From contig NZ_CP196351.1 of assembly GCF_051668705.1 (NCBI RefSeq), positions 806,001-870,000 on the forward strand: 64,000 nt of DNA, given 5' to 3'. This document shows, one piece after another, positions 17,784 through 26,160 of the stretch (positions are counted from its first letter, which is position 1; every line of letters starts with the position of its first letter). The notes below the pieces were generated by a model. It did not search any database and was not told where the DNA came from. It saw only the letters and a list, made by a program, of their open reading frames with translations. Both the position numbers and the translations under genes were made by a program. Source of the DNA: Alterisphingorhabdus sp051668705 (GTDB lineage: Bacteria > Pseudomonadota > Alphaproteobacteria > Sphingomonadales > Sphingomonadaceae).

Positions 17784-19526
17784 ATGCGAACTGCACGTTT
17801 CACACTTCTTCAAAAGCCCCTTTTTTGGGGAGCATTGACTGCATTGCTTCTGACGCCCGGAGCAGTGCTGGCGCAACCTGATCAAAGCGCGGGTGCCAAC
17901 GCGCGCTCAGCACAGGCGCCGCACGGCGCACAAAAGCTGCAAAGCGCGCTAAAACGGCTGGCCAGTAACTCAAAAGATCTTTCCGCACTTATTGATGCTG
18001 GTAATGCAGCCATGCAAATGGGTGACCCCGTGGCTTCGCTCGGCTTTTTCGCCAGGGCAGACATCATTGCGCCGCGTAACCCATTGGTAAAGGCAGGTTT
18101 GGGCTCGGCATTGCTTGGCAATGAAAACCCTTATGAAGCTTTGCTTATGTTCAATCAGGCTATTGAATTGGGCGCAAGCAGAGAGAAAATAGCGCTGGAC
18201 CGCGGCCTTGCTTACGACCTTGTGGGCAAGCAGGATTTTGCTCAGGACGATTATCGCTTCCTATTATCGCGCAATGGCAATAATCCGGAAGCAATACGGC
18301 GATTTGCCCTCTCGCTGGGTATAGCAGGCAAAAAGACAGAGGCAGAATCTCTCCTGACGTCTTTGCTTTATGCGAATGACCGTGCTGCGTGGCGGATACG
18401 CGCCTTTGTGCTGGCCATTAACGAGGATATTGATGGGGCCTTGGCAATAACCCGTGGTTCCCTGCAACCGCGAACGGCCCGCGCGATTGAACCGTTTTTC
18501 CGCTACATGCCGAAGCTGACGCCAAGTCAGCAAGCCGCCGCTGCGCATTTTGGGCACTTTCCGCAAGAGGCAAATATTGGCCGCGACAATCCTCGTAACG
18601 GGGACTATGCCGCGCTCGATCCATCGCGCACTCCTGATCGTATTCTGGGCACTCGTGCCGATGCGGGGCTTATTCCTGCCGGTGAACCATTGGGTGGTAA
18701 TGCCAGCGAAGCGCGTGCTGCCAAACCAAAACCAAGCCGCAAGCCGCGGCGTCGCCCCGGGCGCAAAATTAGCGATCCAGACAAAATCAACGCAATAGTG
18801 AATGCGGAAGAACCGCCAAAACCTGCTCCAGAAACTGCTGGGCCGGCTTTCGCCAGCTTGGCTGATGAGCCTGCAACGTCTTTTGACCTTGCTGATGCAG
18901 GTACGGGAGCGGATAATAGTGCTAACAGCAGTAGCGGCGCATCGGACAATTCTCAGCCTGCCATTGCTGCCACCTCACAAGATACAGTTATTGCGAAAGC
19001 AGTAACGCCACAGCCTGCGCCTGTACAAGTGGTTAGCGCATCTTCAGCTGTTGCAGCCTCGGCACCAAATCCAGCACCAGCTTCAGAATCGACTAGTGCA
19101 CCACGCAAGCCAGCTTTTGCTGAACTGATGCGGTCTATTGCTGTGCCTGAAAAAGAAATCACTCCTGATGATCAGGCAGTGGACATTACGGCGATTACTC
19201 CTGCCAAGGCAAAACCGAAGCCGAAGCCGAAACCTAAAGAGCCACCAAAGCCAGAGCATCCGAGCCGTATCTGGGTTCAGGTGGCTGGTGGAGCAGATAC
19301 AAATGCGTTGAAATTTGAGTGGCGACGCTTGGTCAAAAAAGCACCAGATAGTTTCAAAGACCTGACAGGGTGGACAACTCCGCTCAACAAAACAAACCGT
19401 GTCCTTGCAGGGCCTTTTGACAGCAAAAAAGCGGCGCAAGATTTCGTCAACAGATTGGCGAAAAATGATATTTCAGCCTTCACTTTTACCAGCGCAGAAG
19501 GCCAAGTGATAAACAAGCTGAATTGA
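17784..19526 (+). CDS. Secreted TPR protein with C-terminal SPOR domain
   Basis: The 580-residue product has a signal peptide (cleavage after about residue 30, V-L-A|Q-P). TPR-like helices span about 45-240 and include ADIIAPRNPLVKAGLGSALLG. A long disordered linker follows, rich in A, P, S and K-P-K-P-K repeats. The last ~85 residues form a SPOR domain (I-W-V-Q-V-A-G-G ... R-V-L-A-G-P-F). SPOR domains bind denuded septal glycan, so a role at the division site is a fair inference, supported by position after ftsZ. I chose the ATG at 17784 because it gives a clean signal peptide; the open frame extends upstream to 17676. Confidence 0.8.
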   Translation: MRTARFTLLQKPLFWGALTALLLTPGAVLAQPDQSAGANARSAQAPHGAQKLQSALKRLASNSKDLSALIDAGNAAMQMGDPVASLGFFARADIIAPRNPLVKAGLGSALLGNENPYEALLMFNQAIELGASREKIALDRGLAYDLVGKQDFAQDDYRFLLSRNGNNPEAIRRFALSLGIAGKKTEAESLLTSLLYANDRAAWRIRAFVLAINEDIDGALAITRGSLQPRTARAIEPFFRYMPKLTPSQQAAAAHFGHFPQEANIGRDNPRNGDYAALDPSRTPDRILGTRADAGLIPAGEPLGGNASEARAAKPKPSRKPRRRPGRKISDPDKINAIVNAEEPPKPAPETAGPAFASLADEPATSFDLADAGTGADNSANSSSGASDNSQPAIAATSQDTVIAKAVTPQPAPVQVVSASSAVAASAPNPAPASESTSAPRKPAFAELMRSIAVPEKEITPDDQAVDITAITPAKAKPKPKPKPKEPPKPEHPSRIWVQVAGGADTNALKFEWRRLVKKAPDSFKDLTGWTTPLNKTNRVLAGPFDSKKAAQDFVNRLAKNDISAFTFTSAEGQVINKLN

Positions 19527-19556
19527 TATGCACATGTTGATATGCAGTTCTAGTGA

Positions 19557-20576
19557 TTAGCTTCCTGGAATATTGAGCGTTTTCGCTGCATCTTCGACTG
19601 TTGTTAAACTTGCGGCGTCATTGCGAAATGCTGTTCGTGCGTCTCTTAAAGCATTTTGCGCCTTGCCGGTTTCTCCCAATTGTGTCCAGCTGCGCATTAA
19701 CATCACCCATTTGTCGGGGTCAGCAGGGTTTTTCTCCAGTTTTGCAGCTAATCCTTCCACCATGCCGCGGATCATCTCTTCTTGTTGGCCTTGCGGCAGT
19801 GCAGCAGCGGCCTGCATTTGGTCACGGCTTGGTCCGGGAATCGCAGCGGTTGCCAAGGCCTCACCCTCGCTTGGTAGCGCACCAGCTGGCGGTGCAAATT
19901 TGGCAGAAGCGAGCCTTGTCTCTACATCAATATTGCGTTCTTTGCCGACATTGCGGATCACATTGCGGACATCTTCCGCCCATGGTGCGTCCGCCGGCGT
20001 ATCGGCGAGCAGTGCAAACCAGTCATTTATCGCCTCCTGATGCTGGCCATCCATATCTTTTGCGGCTGCGCTAAAATATCGTGCGCGCGGGTCTTTGGCA
20101 TCGAGCGCCAGTGCCTTGGCAAAGGCTTGCCGAGCATCTGCGGGAATGTCGCCTTCTTCACTGGCCAGAACTAGTGCTTCACCTAGCATGGAGTGATATT
20201 CAGCATTTTTGGGGTCGAGAGAGGTCGCGCGCCGCATCGCCATGGCCGCTTCCCCAAAACGGGATGTTTCGAAATAAGACCAGCCCAGCATCTGCCACCC
20301 ATTGGCATCATCCGGGTCTTGCTCCAGCTTCTCTTCGAGCTGGGCAATGACCTGCGTGACAGTGGGTGCTTCTTGACCGGCAATGGCTGCTGATGGCGAT
20401 GCGCTGTTAATATTGGATGATGTATCATCGGCGCGCGTTACGCTGATACCGACGGCAACCAGAGCGACCAAACCTGCTCCTGCAAGTATCCATTTTGGCA
20501 GATTGCTCTGTCCATCTGGCGTCTTTGTTTTGGCACCAGATTGCGAATCCGTTGTTTCCGTCACCCCATCCTCCAT
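19557..20576 (-). CDS. Membrane-anchored TPR protein, CcmI/CycH-like
   Basis: The 339-residue protein has a polar N-terminus, one membrane helix at about 28-48, and TPR units at about 80-190 (ANGWQMLGWSYFETSRFGEAAMAMRRA) and 275-330. This matches the C-terminal, periplasmic part of CcmI (CycH/NrfG), which presents apocytochrome c to the haem ligation complex. No other ccm gene is in the window. It faces away from an operon encoding a decahaem cytochrome, which supports a haem c maturation role, but the call is by architecture only. It is convergent with the SPOR gene (30-base gap). Confidence 0.6.
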   Translation of the reverse strand: MEDGVTETTDSQSGAKTKTPDGQSNLPKWILAGAGLVALVAVGISVTRADDTSSNINSASPSAAIAGQEAPTVTQVIAQLEEKLEQDPDDANGWQMLGWSYFETSRFGEAAMAMRRATSLDPKNAEYHSMLGEALVLASEEGDIPADARQAFAKALALDAKDPRARYFSAAAKDMDGQHQEAINDWFALLADTPADAPWAEDVRNVIRNVGKERNIDVETRLASAKFAPPAGALPSEGEALATAAIPGPSRDQMQAAAALPQGQQEEMIRGMVEGLAAKLEKNPADPDKWVMLMRSWTQLGETGKAQNALRDARTAFRNDAASLTTVEDAAKTLNIPGS

Positions 20577-20647
20577 CTGTATATCTCTCTATCTTGCAGC
20601 GATTTTGGGCAAGTTCATAGTCTATTGAAACAAAATTTTGAAATTGC

Positions 20648-20749
20648 AGTGGCATTGATCACAATCTTTGCTAAACATTGTGCGAGGGTTCGCAAAGATT
20701 GAGACGATATACGCTGTCGTTGCGCAAAGTGTTGCGCGAGCAGTTCGCA
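20648..20749. promoter_or_regulatory. Divergent control region with CRP/FNR-like site and repeats
   Basis: The 260-base gap 20577-20836 separates two divergent genes and is rich in symmetrical elements. AGTGG-N6-TCACA (20648-20663) matches the TGTGA-N6-TCACA CRP consensus at 8 of 10 positions. The overlapping TTGAT-N4-ATCTT (20655-20668) matches the FNR consensus at 8 of 10. CAATCTTTGC (20662-20671) is a perfect inverted match to GCAAAGATTG (20692-20701). A motif GCGA-N4/5-TCGCAAAG occurs twice, near 20682-20697 and 20738-20752, with the palindrome TTGCGCAA between at 20720. No single promoter is clear. Binding by a CRP/FNR-family regulator is inferred. Confidence 0.4.
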
Positions 20750-20836
20750 AAGCTGCGCCAATGGGGAATATTGGCCATGTGATGCCAACAGCTTTCCGTT
20801 TAACGGAGCGCCGCGCATTTTGGGGGAAGCGAACCG

Positions 20837-23368
20837 GTGAGTGAAGTATTTCGCGTTGCCATTATAGGATCTGGACCTGCAGGCATGAGTGCCGCTGGCC
20901 GAGCAGCACAGCTAGGGCTGAGCCACGTCTTGCTGGAAAAGACGGACCATCTTTCCGATACGATTTACAAATATCAAAAAGGCAAGCATGTGATGGCCAC
21001 TCCATCGCAACTGGTTTTGCGTTCTGATATGGATTTTGATGCCGGTAAGCGGGAGAATATTCTCGATACTTGGAACAGCCAGACCGAAGGTCATGGCGTT
21101 AATGTCAAATATATGGCCGAGGTAAAGGCGATACGTGGCACTGGTCCAGCGATAGAGGGCAGTGTCCACACCATTGTCATTCGCAAGCGTGATGGCAGCA
21201 AAGAAGAGAAACATATTCAGCGCTATGCGCCGCCTTATGAGATTAGCCTGACCAATGGTGAAACTGTGATGGCAGAAAATGTCATCATGGCCATCGGCAC
21301 ACAGGGCAACCCGAACCGTATGCGGTGTGAGGGTGCTGATTTACCGCATGTCGTCTATCAGCTCGATGACCCGACAGAGCATATTGATAAACATGTCGTG
21401 GTTGTCGGTACGGGTGATGCAGGAATTGAGAATGCGCGCGGTCTGGCTGAAGATGCGGCGCAGGGCAATACGGTCAGCATTCTTAACCGCAAAACTGATT
21501 TCGCGACAGCAAAGGATGCGAACGTCAAGGCCCTGCAAGCCGATAATGAAGCGGGCAAGCTGACCATCAGGCTGGAGACTGAGACCAAGGCCATTGAAGA
21601 GGGCTTTATCGTGCTCAATACCCGCGATGGTGAGGAGCGTATTCCGTGCGACATGATTATTGCGCGTATCGGTTCAGCGCCGCCGCGCATGTTTGTGGAA
21701 GAGTGCGGCATTGCCTTTACTGGACCGGACAGAACGGCCTTCCCTGAACTTTCCCCTGTATTTGAATCAACAGCGCCGGGTATTTTCGTCATTGGCGCGC
21801 TTGCTGGCTACCCGCTGATCAAGCACTGTATGAACCAAGGGCATGATGTCATTGAGTTTATCAACGGCAATACTGATCTAAAGCCTGCGGACGAACCAAT
21901 TCTGGAAGCCAAGTTCGCTGATCTTCCCGGGCGTAAGAGCGTTGCCGAATGGCTGGAGTTTTTGCGCGCAAATGTGCGGATCTTAAACGGTCTTAACCCG
22001 CTGCAAATGCGGGAGTTTATGCTGGATAGCGATGCCAAATTCTATCGTGCAGGCGACGTGATCTTTGAACGTGATGCACCTGGTTCCTCGCTTTTTGCAA
22101 TAGCTGATGGCGGCGTGGTTGTGGAGGTCAATCCAAGTGATCCGTCAATCACGGTTCCTATTGATAGTGGGTCGATTTTTGGCGAGGTTGGCCTGATTTC
22201 CGGGCGCAAACGCGGTGCCACTATCCGCGCGGCAAAAGACACGATTTGTGTTGAGATTTCGCGCCTTGCTGCATTGAAGCTGCAATCTCAGTCAGAAGCT
22301 GCGAAAAAGCGGATTGAGCATATTTCAACTGAGCGCCAGCTGTTGCAGATGTTCCGCGCTGGACTGACCGAAGATGATATTGCCGATGTTGTTGAGACCA
22401 GCAAGATTATGAAGGTCAATGCGGGTGAACATATTATCACTGAAGGCGATGACGGGAACGATATTTACGTTATCCGCGTTGGCTCCATGATTGTGGAAAA
22501 GGATATTGGCGGAAAGCCGGTCTTCCTCTCCTATCTTCCCGCTGGTTCTTATGTCGGTGAAATGGCGCTGATCGCTGGTGGCAAGCGTACGGCAACCGTT
22601 AAAGCGGCGATCCGTTCCGAAGTCATCAAAATCGATGGTGATGCCTTTGCCAAGGTGCTGGAGAAACATCCTGATCTTCTGGAACAGACCAAAGCGGATA
22701 TGGCCTCACGGCAGGATATCAACGCGTTTATTGAAGCGAAAAAAGACAGCTTTTCCGGTCTGGTAGACATGTATTCGGAAGTTGCTGGATTCTTGGTCGA
22801 TCAAGGCATTGGTGAAGCTACCGATGTGTTGCTGATCGATGAAGAATTATGCGTTGGCTGTGACAATTGTGAAAAGGCCTGTGCGGATAGCCATGAAGGT
22901 CTCTCGCGGCTCGACCGTGAGGCAGGCAAGACCTATGCGCATTTGCATGTGCCGACCAGCTGCCGCCATTGTGAGCATCCACATTGCATGGCCGATTGTC
23001 CGCCCAATGCGATTCATCGCGGGCCGGATGGCGAAGTTTATATTGATGATACCTGTATTGGCTGCGGCAATTGCCAGCGTAACTGCCCTTATGGGGTAAT
23101 CCGCATGGATAAGGTGCCGCCCAAGAAACCCAGCCTTTTGTCATGGCTGTTTTTTGGTGCGGGGCCAGGGCCAGGCGAGCCAAATAAGAAATGGGCCAGC
23201 GCTAACCGGCCCGAAGGCGAAGAGGCACCGAAAAAGGCCATTAAATGCGATATGTGTGCGGGCATTAAAGGTGGCCCTGCCTGTGTGCGTGCATGTCCGA
23301 CAGGTGCCGCAATACGCGTTGCTCCCGATGAATTCCTTACCGTGGCAAGATTAGGGGAGGACGCATAA
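20837..23368 (+). CDS. FAD/NAD(P) oxidoreductase - double cNMP-binding - 4x[4Fe-4S] fusion
   Basis: This 843-residue fusion has three parts. Residues 1-385 are a two-dinucleotide-fold oxidoreductase like thioredoxin reductase/YpdA: FAD motif GSGPAG at 11-16, NAD(P) motif GTGDAG at 191-196, closing VIGALAGYP. There is no CxxC, so it is not a disulfide reductase. Two cyclic-nucleotide-binding domains follow at about 395-485 and 505-605, with phosphate cassettes containing G-E-V-G-L...R and G-E-M-A-L...R. Residues 672-824 form a DmsB/HybA-type ferredoxin with 16 cysteines in four groups. It lacks a signal peptide and is cytoplasmic. The GTG start has GGGGGAAG 8 bases upstream. Likely role: NAD(P)H-linked electron entry, gated by a cyclic nucleotide, feeding the membrane cytochrome encoded next. 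Function is inferred. Confidence 0.85.
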   Translation: MSEVFRVAIIGSGPAGMSAAGRAAQLGLSHVLLEKTDHLSDTIYKYQKGKHVMATPSQLVLRSDMDFDAGKRENILDTWNSQTEGHGVNVKYMAEVKAIRGTGPAIEGSVHTIVIRKRDGSKEEKHIQRYAPPYEISLTNGETVMAENVIMAIGTQGNPNRMRCEGADLPHVVYQLDDPTEHIDKHVVVVGTGDAGIENARGLAEDAAQGNTVSILNRKTDFATAKDANVKALQADNEAGKLTIRLETETKAIEEGFIVLNTRDGEERIPCDMIIARIGSAPPRMFVEECGIAFTGPDRTAFPELSPVFESTAPGIFVIGALAGYPLIKHCMNQGHDVIEFINGNTDLKPADEPILEAKFADLPGRKSVAEWLEFLRANVRILNGLNPLQMREFMLDSDAKFYRAGDVIFERDAPGSSLFAIADGGVVVEVNPSDPSITVPIDSGSIFGEVGLISGRKRGATIRAAKDTICVEISRLAALKLQSQSEAAKKRIEHISTERQLLQMFRAGLTEDDIADVVETSKIMKVNAGEHIITEGDDGNDIYVIRVGSMIVEKDIGGKPVFLSYLPAGSYVGEMALIAGGKRTATVKAAIRSEVIKIDGDAFAKVLEKHPDLLEQTKADMASRQDINAFIEAKKDSFSGLVDMYSEVAGFLVDQGIGEATDVLLIDEELCVGCDNCEKACADSHEGLSRLDREAGKTYAHLHVPTSCRHCEHPHCMADCPPNAIHRGPDGEVYIDDTCIGCGNCQRNCPYGVIRMDKVPPKKPSLLSWLFFGAGPGPGEPNKKWASANRPEGEEAPKKAIKCDMCAGIKGGPACVRACPTGAAIRVAPDEFLTVARLGEDA

Positions 23369-24258
23369 TGGCCAGTGTTGCTTCTCCTGAACCACGCAAA
23401 AAAGCAGGTGGGCGTCAGCGCACGCGTAACCATGAAGGCTTTTTGCGTCATAGCAATTTCCGCTGGCTGAAAATTGCGCTGATCCTCTGCATTGCCTGTC
23501 TGGTCAGCTATTTCCTGATAGACGTTGAACCGCGCCACAATGGCGGTAGCTGGTATGGCTATACATTGGGCACAATTGGCGCGCTTCTGATCCTCTGGTT
23601 GACCATGTTGGGCATGCGCAAACGCGCAATGACGCCCGGTGGATGGTCATTAAAGGCATGGACCAGCGCCCATGTTTATCTGGGGCTTAGCCTGATTGTT
23701 ATTGGCACTTTGCATACCGGCTTTCAGCTTGGTTGGAATGTGCATACATTGGCATGGGCGTTGATGATGGTCGTTATCATCTCAGGCATTTATGGTATCT
23801 ACGCTTATGCAACATTGCCGCAGAGTCTTTCTGCCAATCGTGACGAGATGACCGAGACGCAGATGATCGATTCTTTGCGTTCGCTTGATCGCCAACTGCA
23901 TGATGCTGCGCAGCCATTGGTACCGGAACAGGCCGCTTTGGTGCAGTCATCGCTAGAGCAAGATCCGTTTGCTGGACATTTGCTACAGCGTATCGGCAAT
24001 CGTTACCCCGGATGCAGCACGCGCAACGCACAAGCAGAATTGCGCCGTAGCCGCGCCTATCAACCCCGTTTAGGCGATGACCCGCTCGATAAGGTGGATA
24101 GTTTGCTGGCGAAAAAAGAGGCGACTTTAGGCCGTTTGCGCAAGCATTTACAGATCAAGTCAATGCTGCAGATATGGCTCTTCATTCATGTGCCCATGAC
24201 GTTCGCGCTGCTGGCGGCGCTGTCGGCGCATATTGTCAGCGTATTTTTCTACTGGTGA
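23368..24258 (+). CDS. Five-helix membrane cytochrome b-like protein
   Basis: The 296-residue protein starts with a basic cytoplasmic segment, has membrane helices at about 33-51, 64-82, 97-120, 126-150 and 268-296, and a ~110-residue soluble loop before the last helix. Helix 3 holds His102 and His116; helix 5 holds His274 and His288. Each pair is an H-X13-H, the arrangement that ligates two stacked b haems in ferric reductase/NADPH oxidase membrane domains. A further His126 opens helix 4. It overlaps the upstream oxidoreductase by one base (TAATG) with GGGGAGG upstream. It is well placed to carry electrons from the cytoplasmic ferredoxin across the membrane. Haem binding is inferred from motif spacing alone. 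Confidence 0.75.
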   Translation: MASVASPEPRKKAGGRQRTRNHEGFLRHSNFRWLKIALILCIACLVSYFLIDVEPRHNGGSWYGYTLGTIGALLILWLTMLGMRKRAMTPGGWSLKAWTSAHVYLGLSLIVIGTLHTGFQLGWNVHTLAWALMMVVIISGIYGIYAYATLPQSLSANRDEMTETQMIDSLRSLDRQLHDAAQPLVPEQAALVQSSLEQDPFAGHLLQRIGNRYPGCSTRNAQAELRRSRAYQPRLGDDPLDKVDSLLAKKEATLGRLRKHLQIKSMLQIWLFIHVPMTFALLAALSAHIVSVFFYW

Positions 24259-24274
24259 GGCGGAGGAGCAGATC

Positions 24275-26110
24275 ATGTCATTCATAGTCCGTCAGATCGC
24301 CTATAAGGCCGATGGTAGCGAAATCATCCGTGATGCTGGGTCCGGTGAAACCATAATTACTATTGGCCGTAACAGCGACAATGCCGTTCATTTGCCTGAC
24401 CTTGCAGTTAATCCTGCACATGCGCAGGTTGAGCAGTCTGCTGATGGGTTGCTTTCCGTAACTGCTATCTCCGGTCAGCCTTTTTATCTGGATGGCAAGT
24501 CCGTCACATCCGGAGAAATTGATCCTGCGCGCGGTGGTGAACTGGTCTTTGGCGGGCATAATATTATCGTCAGCCGTGAGAGTGATAGCGGCGCCGCTAT
24601 CCTGACTGTCCGGCGCGAGTCAGCCGTTTCAGATAGCGAAGAAGAACGCGATCTTGGCTCGATTTATACTCTGAAAGGCAAAGTCCCCGGCAAAAGGGGA
24701 AGCGCTTGGGGGTTTGTTGCTCTGGTGCTGATTGCCTGCCTTGCTTGGCCGATTTACAGCTGGGCCACTTATAAAGACCTTGCTTATGTAGAGAAAGCCA
24801 AGCGTCCAGATGGACCGCATGGTGATGGGTTCTGGTCATCTGGCAGCATGTCATTGGCGCACCAAAGCCTGAAAGATGATTGTCAGGCCTGTCATGTAGA
24901 GGCGTTTGTTTCTGTGCGGGACAATAGTTGCATGACCTGTCATGATGACAGTGCTCATGATCACGCTGCAAAACCGCGCCTTGCTACGGCTCGCGGAGAG
25001 CCGGAGGGCTTTGCTGCGTTCCAACGTGCTGTTGCTAATGCATTTAACAAACCTGAAGGGGCCTGTGTTGATTGTCACACCGAGCATGAGGGCGAGGGTG
25101 CTATGCAACCGGTAGCTCAGCAATGGTGCGCAGATTGTCATGACGGAATGGACACACGTTTGACCGATACAAAAATCTTAAATGCTTCGGATTTTGGCAA
25201 ACAACACCCGCAATTCAGGCCCGCTATTTTGCAACAGGCAGTTGCGGGTGACGATGAGGCGGATGCACCGCGCCGCCGCATTTCACTCGATGATAAGCCA
25301 ATAGAAAATAATGGCCTAAAATTCCCGCACGATCTGCACTTGAAAAAGGGAGGCGGTGTTGCGCAAATGGGCAGGCGTTTGTCGGCACGTTATGGTTTTG
25401 GTGAAGCATTGGCTTGTAAAGATTGTCACACCGAAGACCCTAGCGGTGTTCGCTTTGAGCCGGTGGATATGCAAGAAAATTGCGCCATGTGTCACAGCCT
25501 GTCTTTTGACAAAATCGGTGGGACATTCCGGCAATTGCCGCATGGCAAACCCGAATTGGTGAAAGCAGATTTGCGCGCCTATTTCCGTTCCACCAGTCCT
25601 AACCGGCCTATAAATCTAGGCAGCTTGCCGCGCCAGCGCCCCGGCGATGTTCCGCGTACGCGAACGGCAGCCGATTATGCTCGTGCAGTACGTTTCCGCC
25701 CTAGCCGTGCTGACCAGGCTATTCGTGCCGTATTCTCAGATGGCGGTGCCTGTTATGATTGCCATAGCGTCACCAATAATGGCGGTCTCGATTATGTCAT
25801 CGCACCTGTGACGCAGACGGACCGCTATATGCATAAAGGCTGGTTTGACCATGCACCGCATGAAGAGGAAAAGTGCACCACCTGTCATAAAGCAGAAGAC
25901 TCCGGCAAAGCGACCGATTTGTTGCTGCCGGGCATAGCGACATGCCGCGAATGCCATGGCGGTGAAAAAGAAACCGCAAGTGACGTGCCTTCCTCATGTG
26001 CTATGTGCCATGAATATCATGCCGATGGCGGCGCGCCTTGGTTGATCCGGCAGGAACAGAAAAAGAAGAAATCGAAGAAACCAAAAGTGGTTGCGCAAAA
26101 TAGGAGATGA
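24275..26110 (+). CDS. FHA domain - membrane helix - decahaem cytochrome c
   Basis: This 611-residue protein has an N-terminal forkhead-associated domain (G31-R32 and His49 of the consensus). One membrane helix lies at about 142-165, and a ~440-residue domain carries ten C-x-x-C-H haem c motifs between residues 203 and 579. Extra histidines could be distal ligands. The topology puts FHA in the cytoplasm and the haems in the periplasm. The usual FHA serine before the histidine is Asn46, so phosphothreonine binding may be weak. The ATG at 24275 follows GGAGGAG; an upstream in-frame start at 24233 would overlap the previous gene. The tail is very lysine-rich. Probable role: periplasmic electron outlet or inlet for the preceding b-type protein. 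Confidence 0.85.
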   Translation: MSFIVRQIAYKADGSEIIRDAGSGETIITIGRNSDNAVHLPDLAVNPAHAQVEQSADGLLSVTAISGQPFYLDGKSVTSGEIDPARGGELVFGGHNIIVSRESDSGAAILTVRRESAVSDSEEERDLGSIYTLKGKVPGKRGSAWGFVALVLIACLAWPIYSWATYKDLAYVEKAKRPDGPHGDGFWSSGSMSLAHQSLKDDCQACHVEAFVSVRDNSCMTCHDDSAHDHAAKPRLATARGEPEGFAAFQRAVANAFNKPEGACVDCHTEHEGEGAMQPVAQQWCADCHDGMDTRLTDTKILNASDFGKQHPQFRPAILQQAVAGDDEADAPRRRISLDDKPIENNGLKFPHDLHLKKGGGVAQMGRRLSARYGFGEALACKDCHTEDPSGVRFEPVDMQENCAMCHSLSFDKIGGTFRQLPHGKPELVKADLRAYFRSTSPNRPINLGSLPRQRPGDVPRTRTAADYARAVRFRPSRADQAIRAVFSDGGACYDCHSVTNNGGLDYVIAPVTQTDRYMHKGWFDHAPHEEEKCTTCHKAEDSGKATDLLLPGIATCRECHGGEKETASDVPSSCAMCHEYHADGGAPWLIRQEQKKKKSKKPKVVAQNRR

Positions 26111-26112
26111 TA

Positions 26113-26160
26113 ATGGGCTATTATCCAAAGGCCGGCAAAGAGCGGGCTTATAAAAGCTGA
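26113..26160 (+). CDS. 15-residue micro-ORF bridging cytochrome and phosphodiesterase genes
   Basis: The ATG at 26113 opens a 15-codon frame (MGYYPKAGKERAYKS) ending in TGA at 26158-26160, whose last base is the first base of the next gene's ATG. AGGAGAT lies just upstream, inside the end of the decahaem gene. The good ribosome-binding site and exact one-base overlap suggest it is translated and couples the phosphodiesterase to the cytochrome gene. It may be only a coupling device or a small basic peptide. Confidence 0.4.
   Translation: MGYYPKAGKERAYKS

Noticed and set aside
20631..20640. Palindrome CAAAATTTTG as an operator
   Set aside because: Short AT-rich symmetry near the CcmI-like start is expected by chance; not enough to call.
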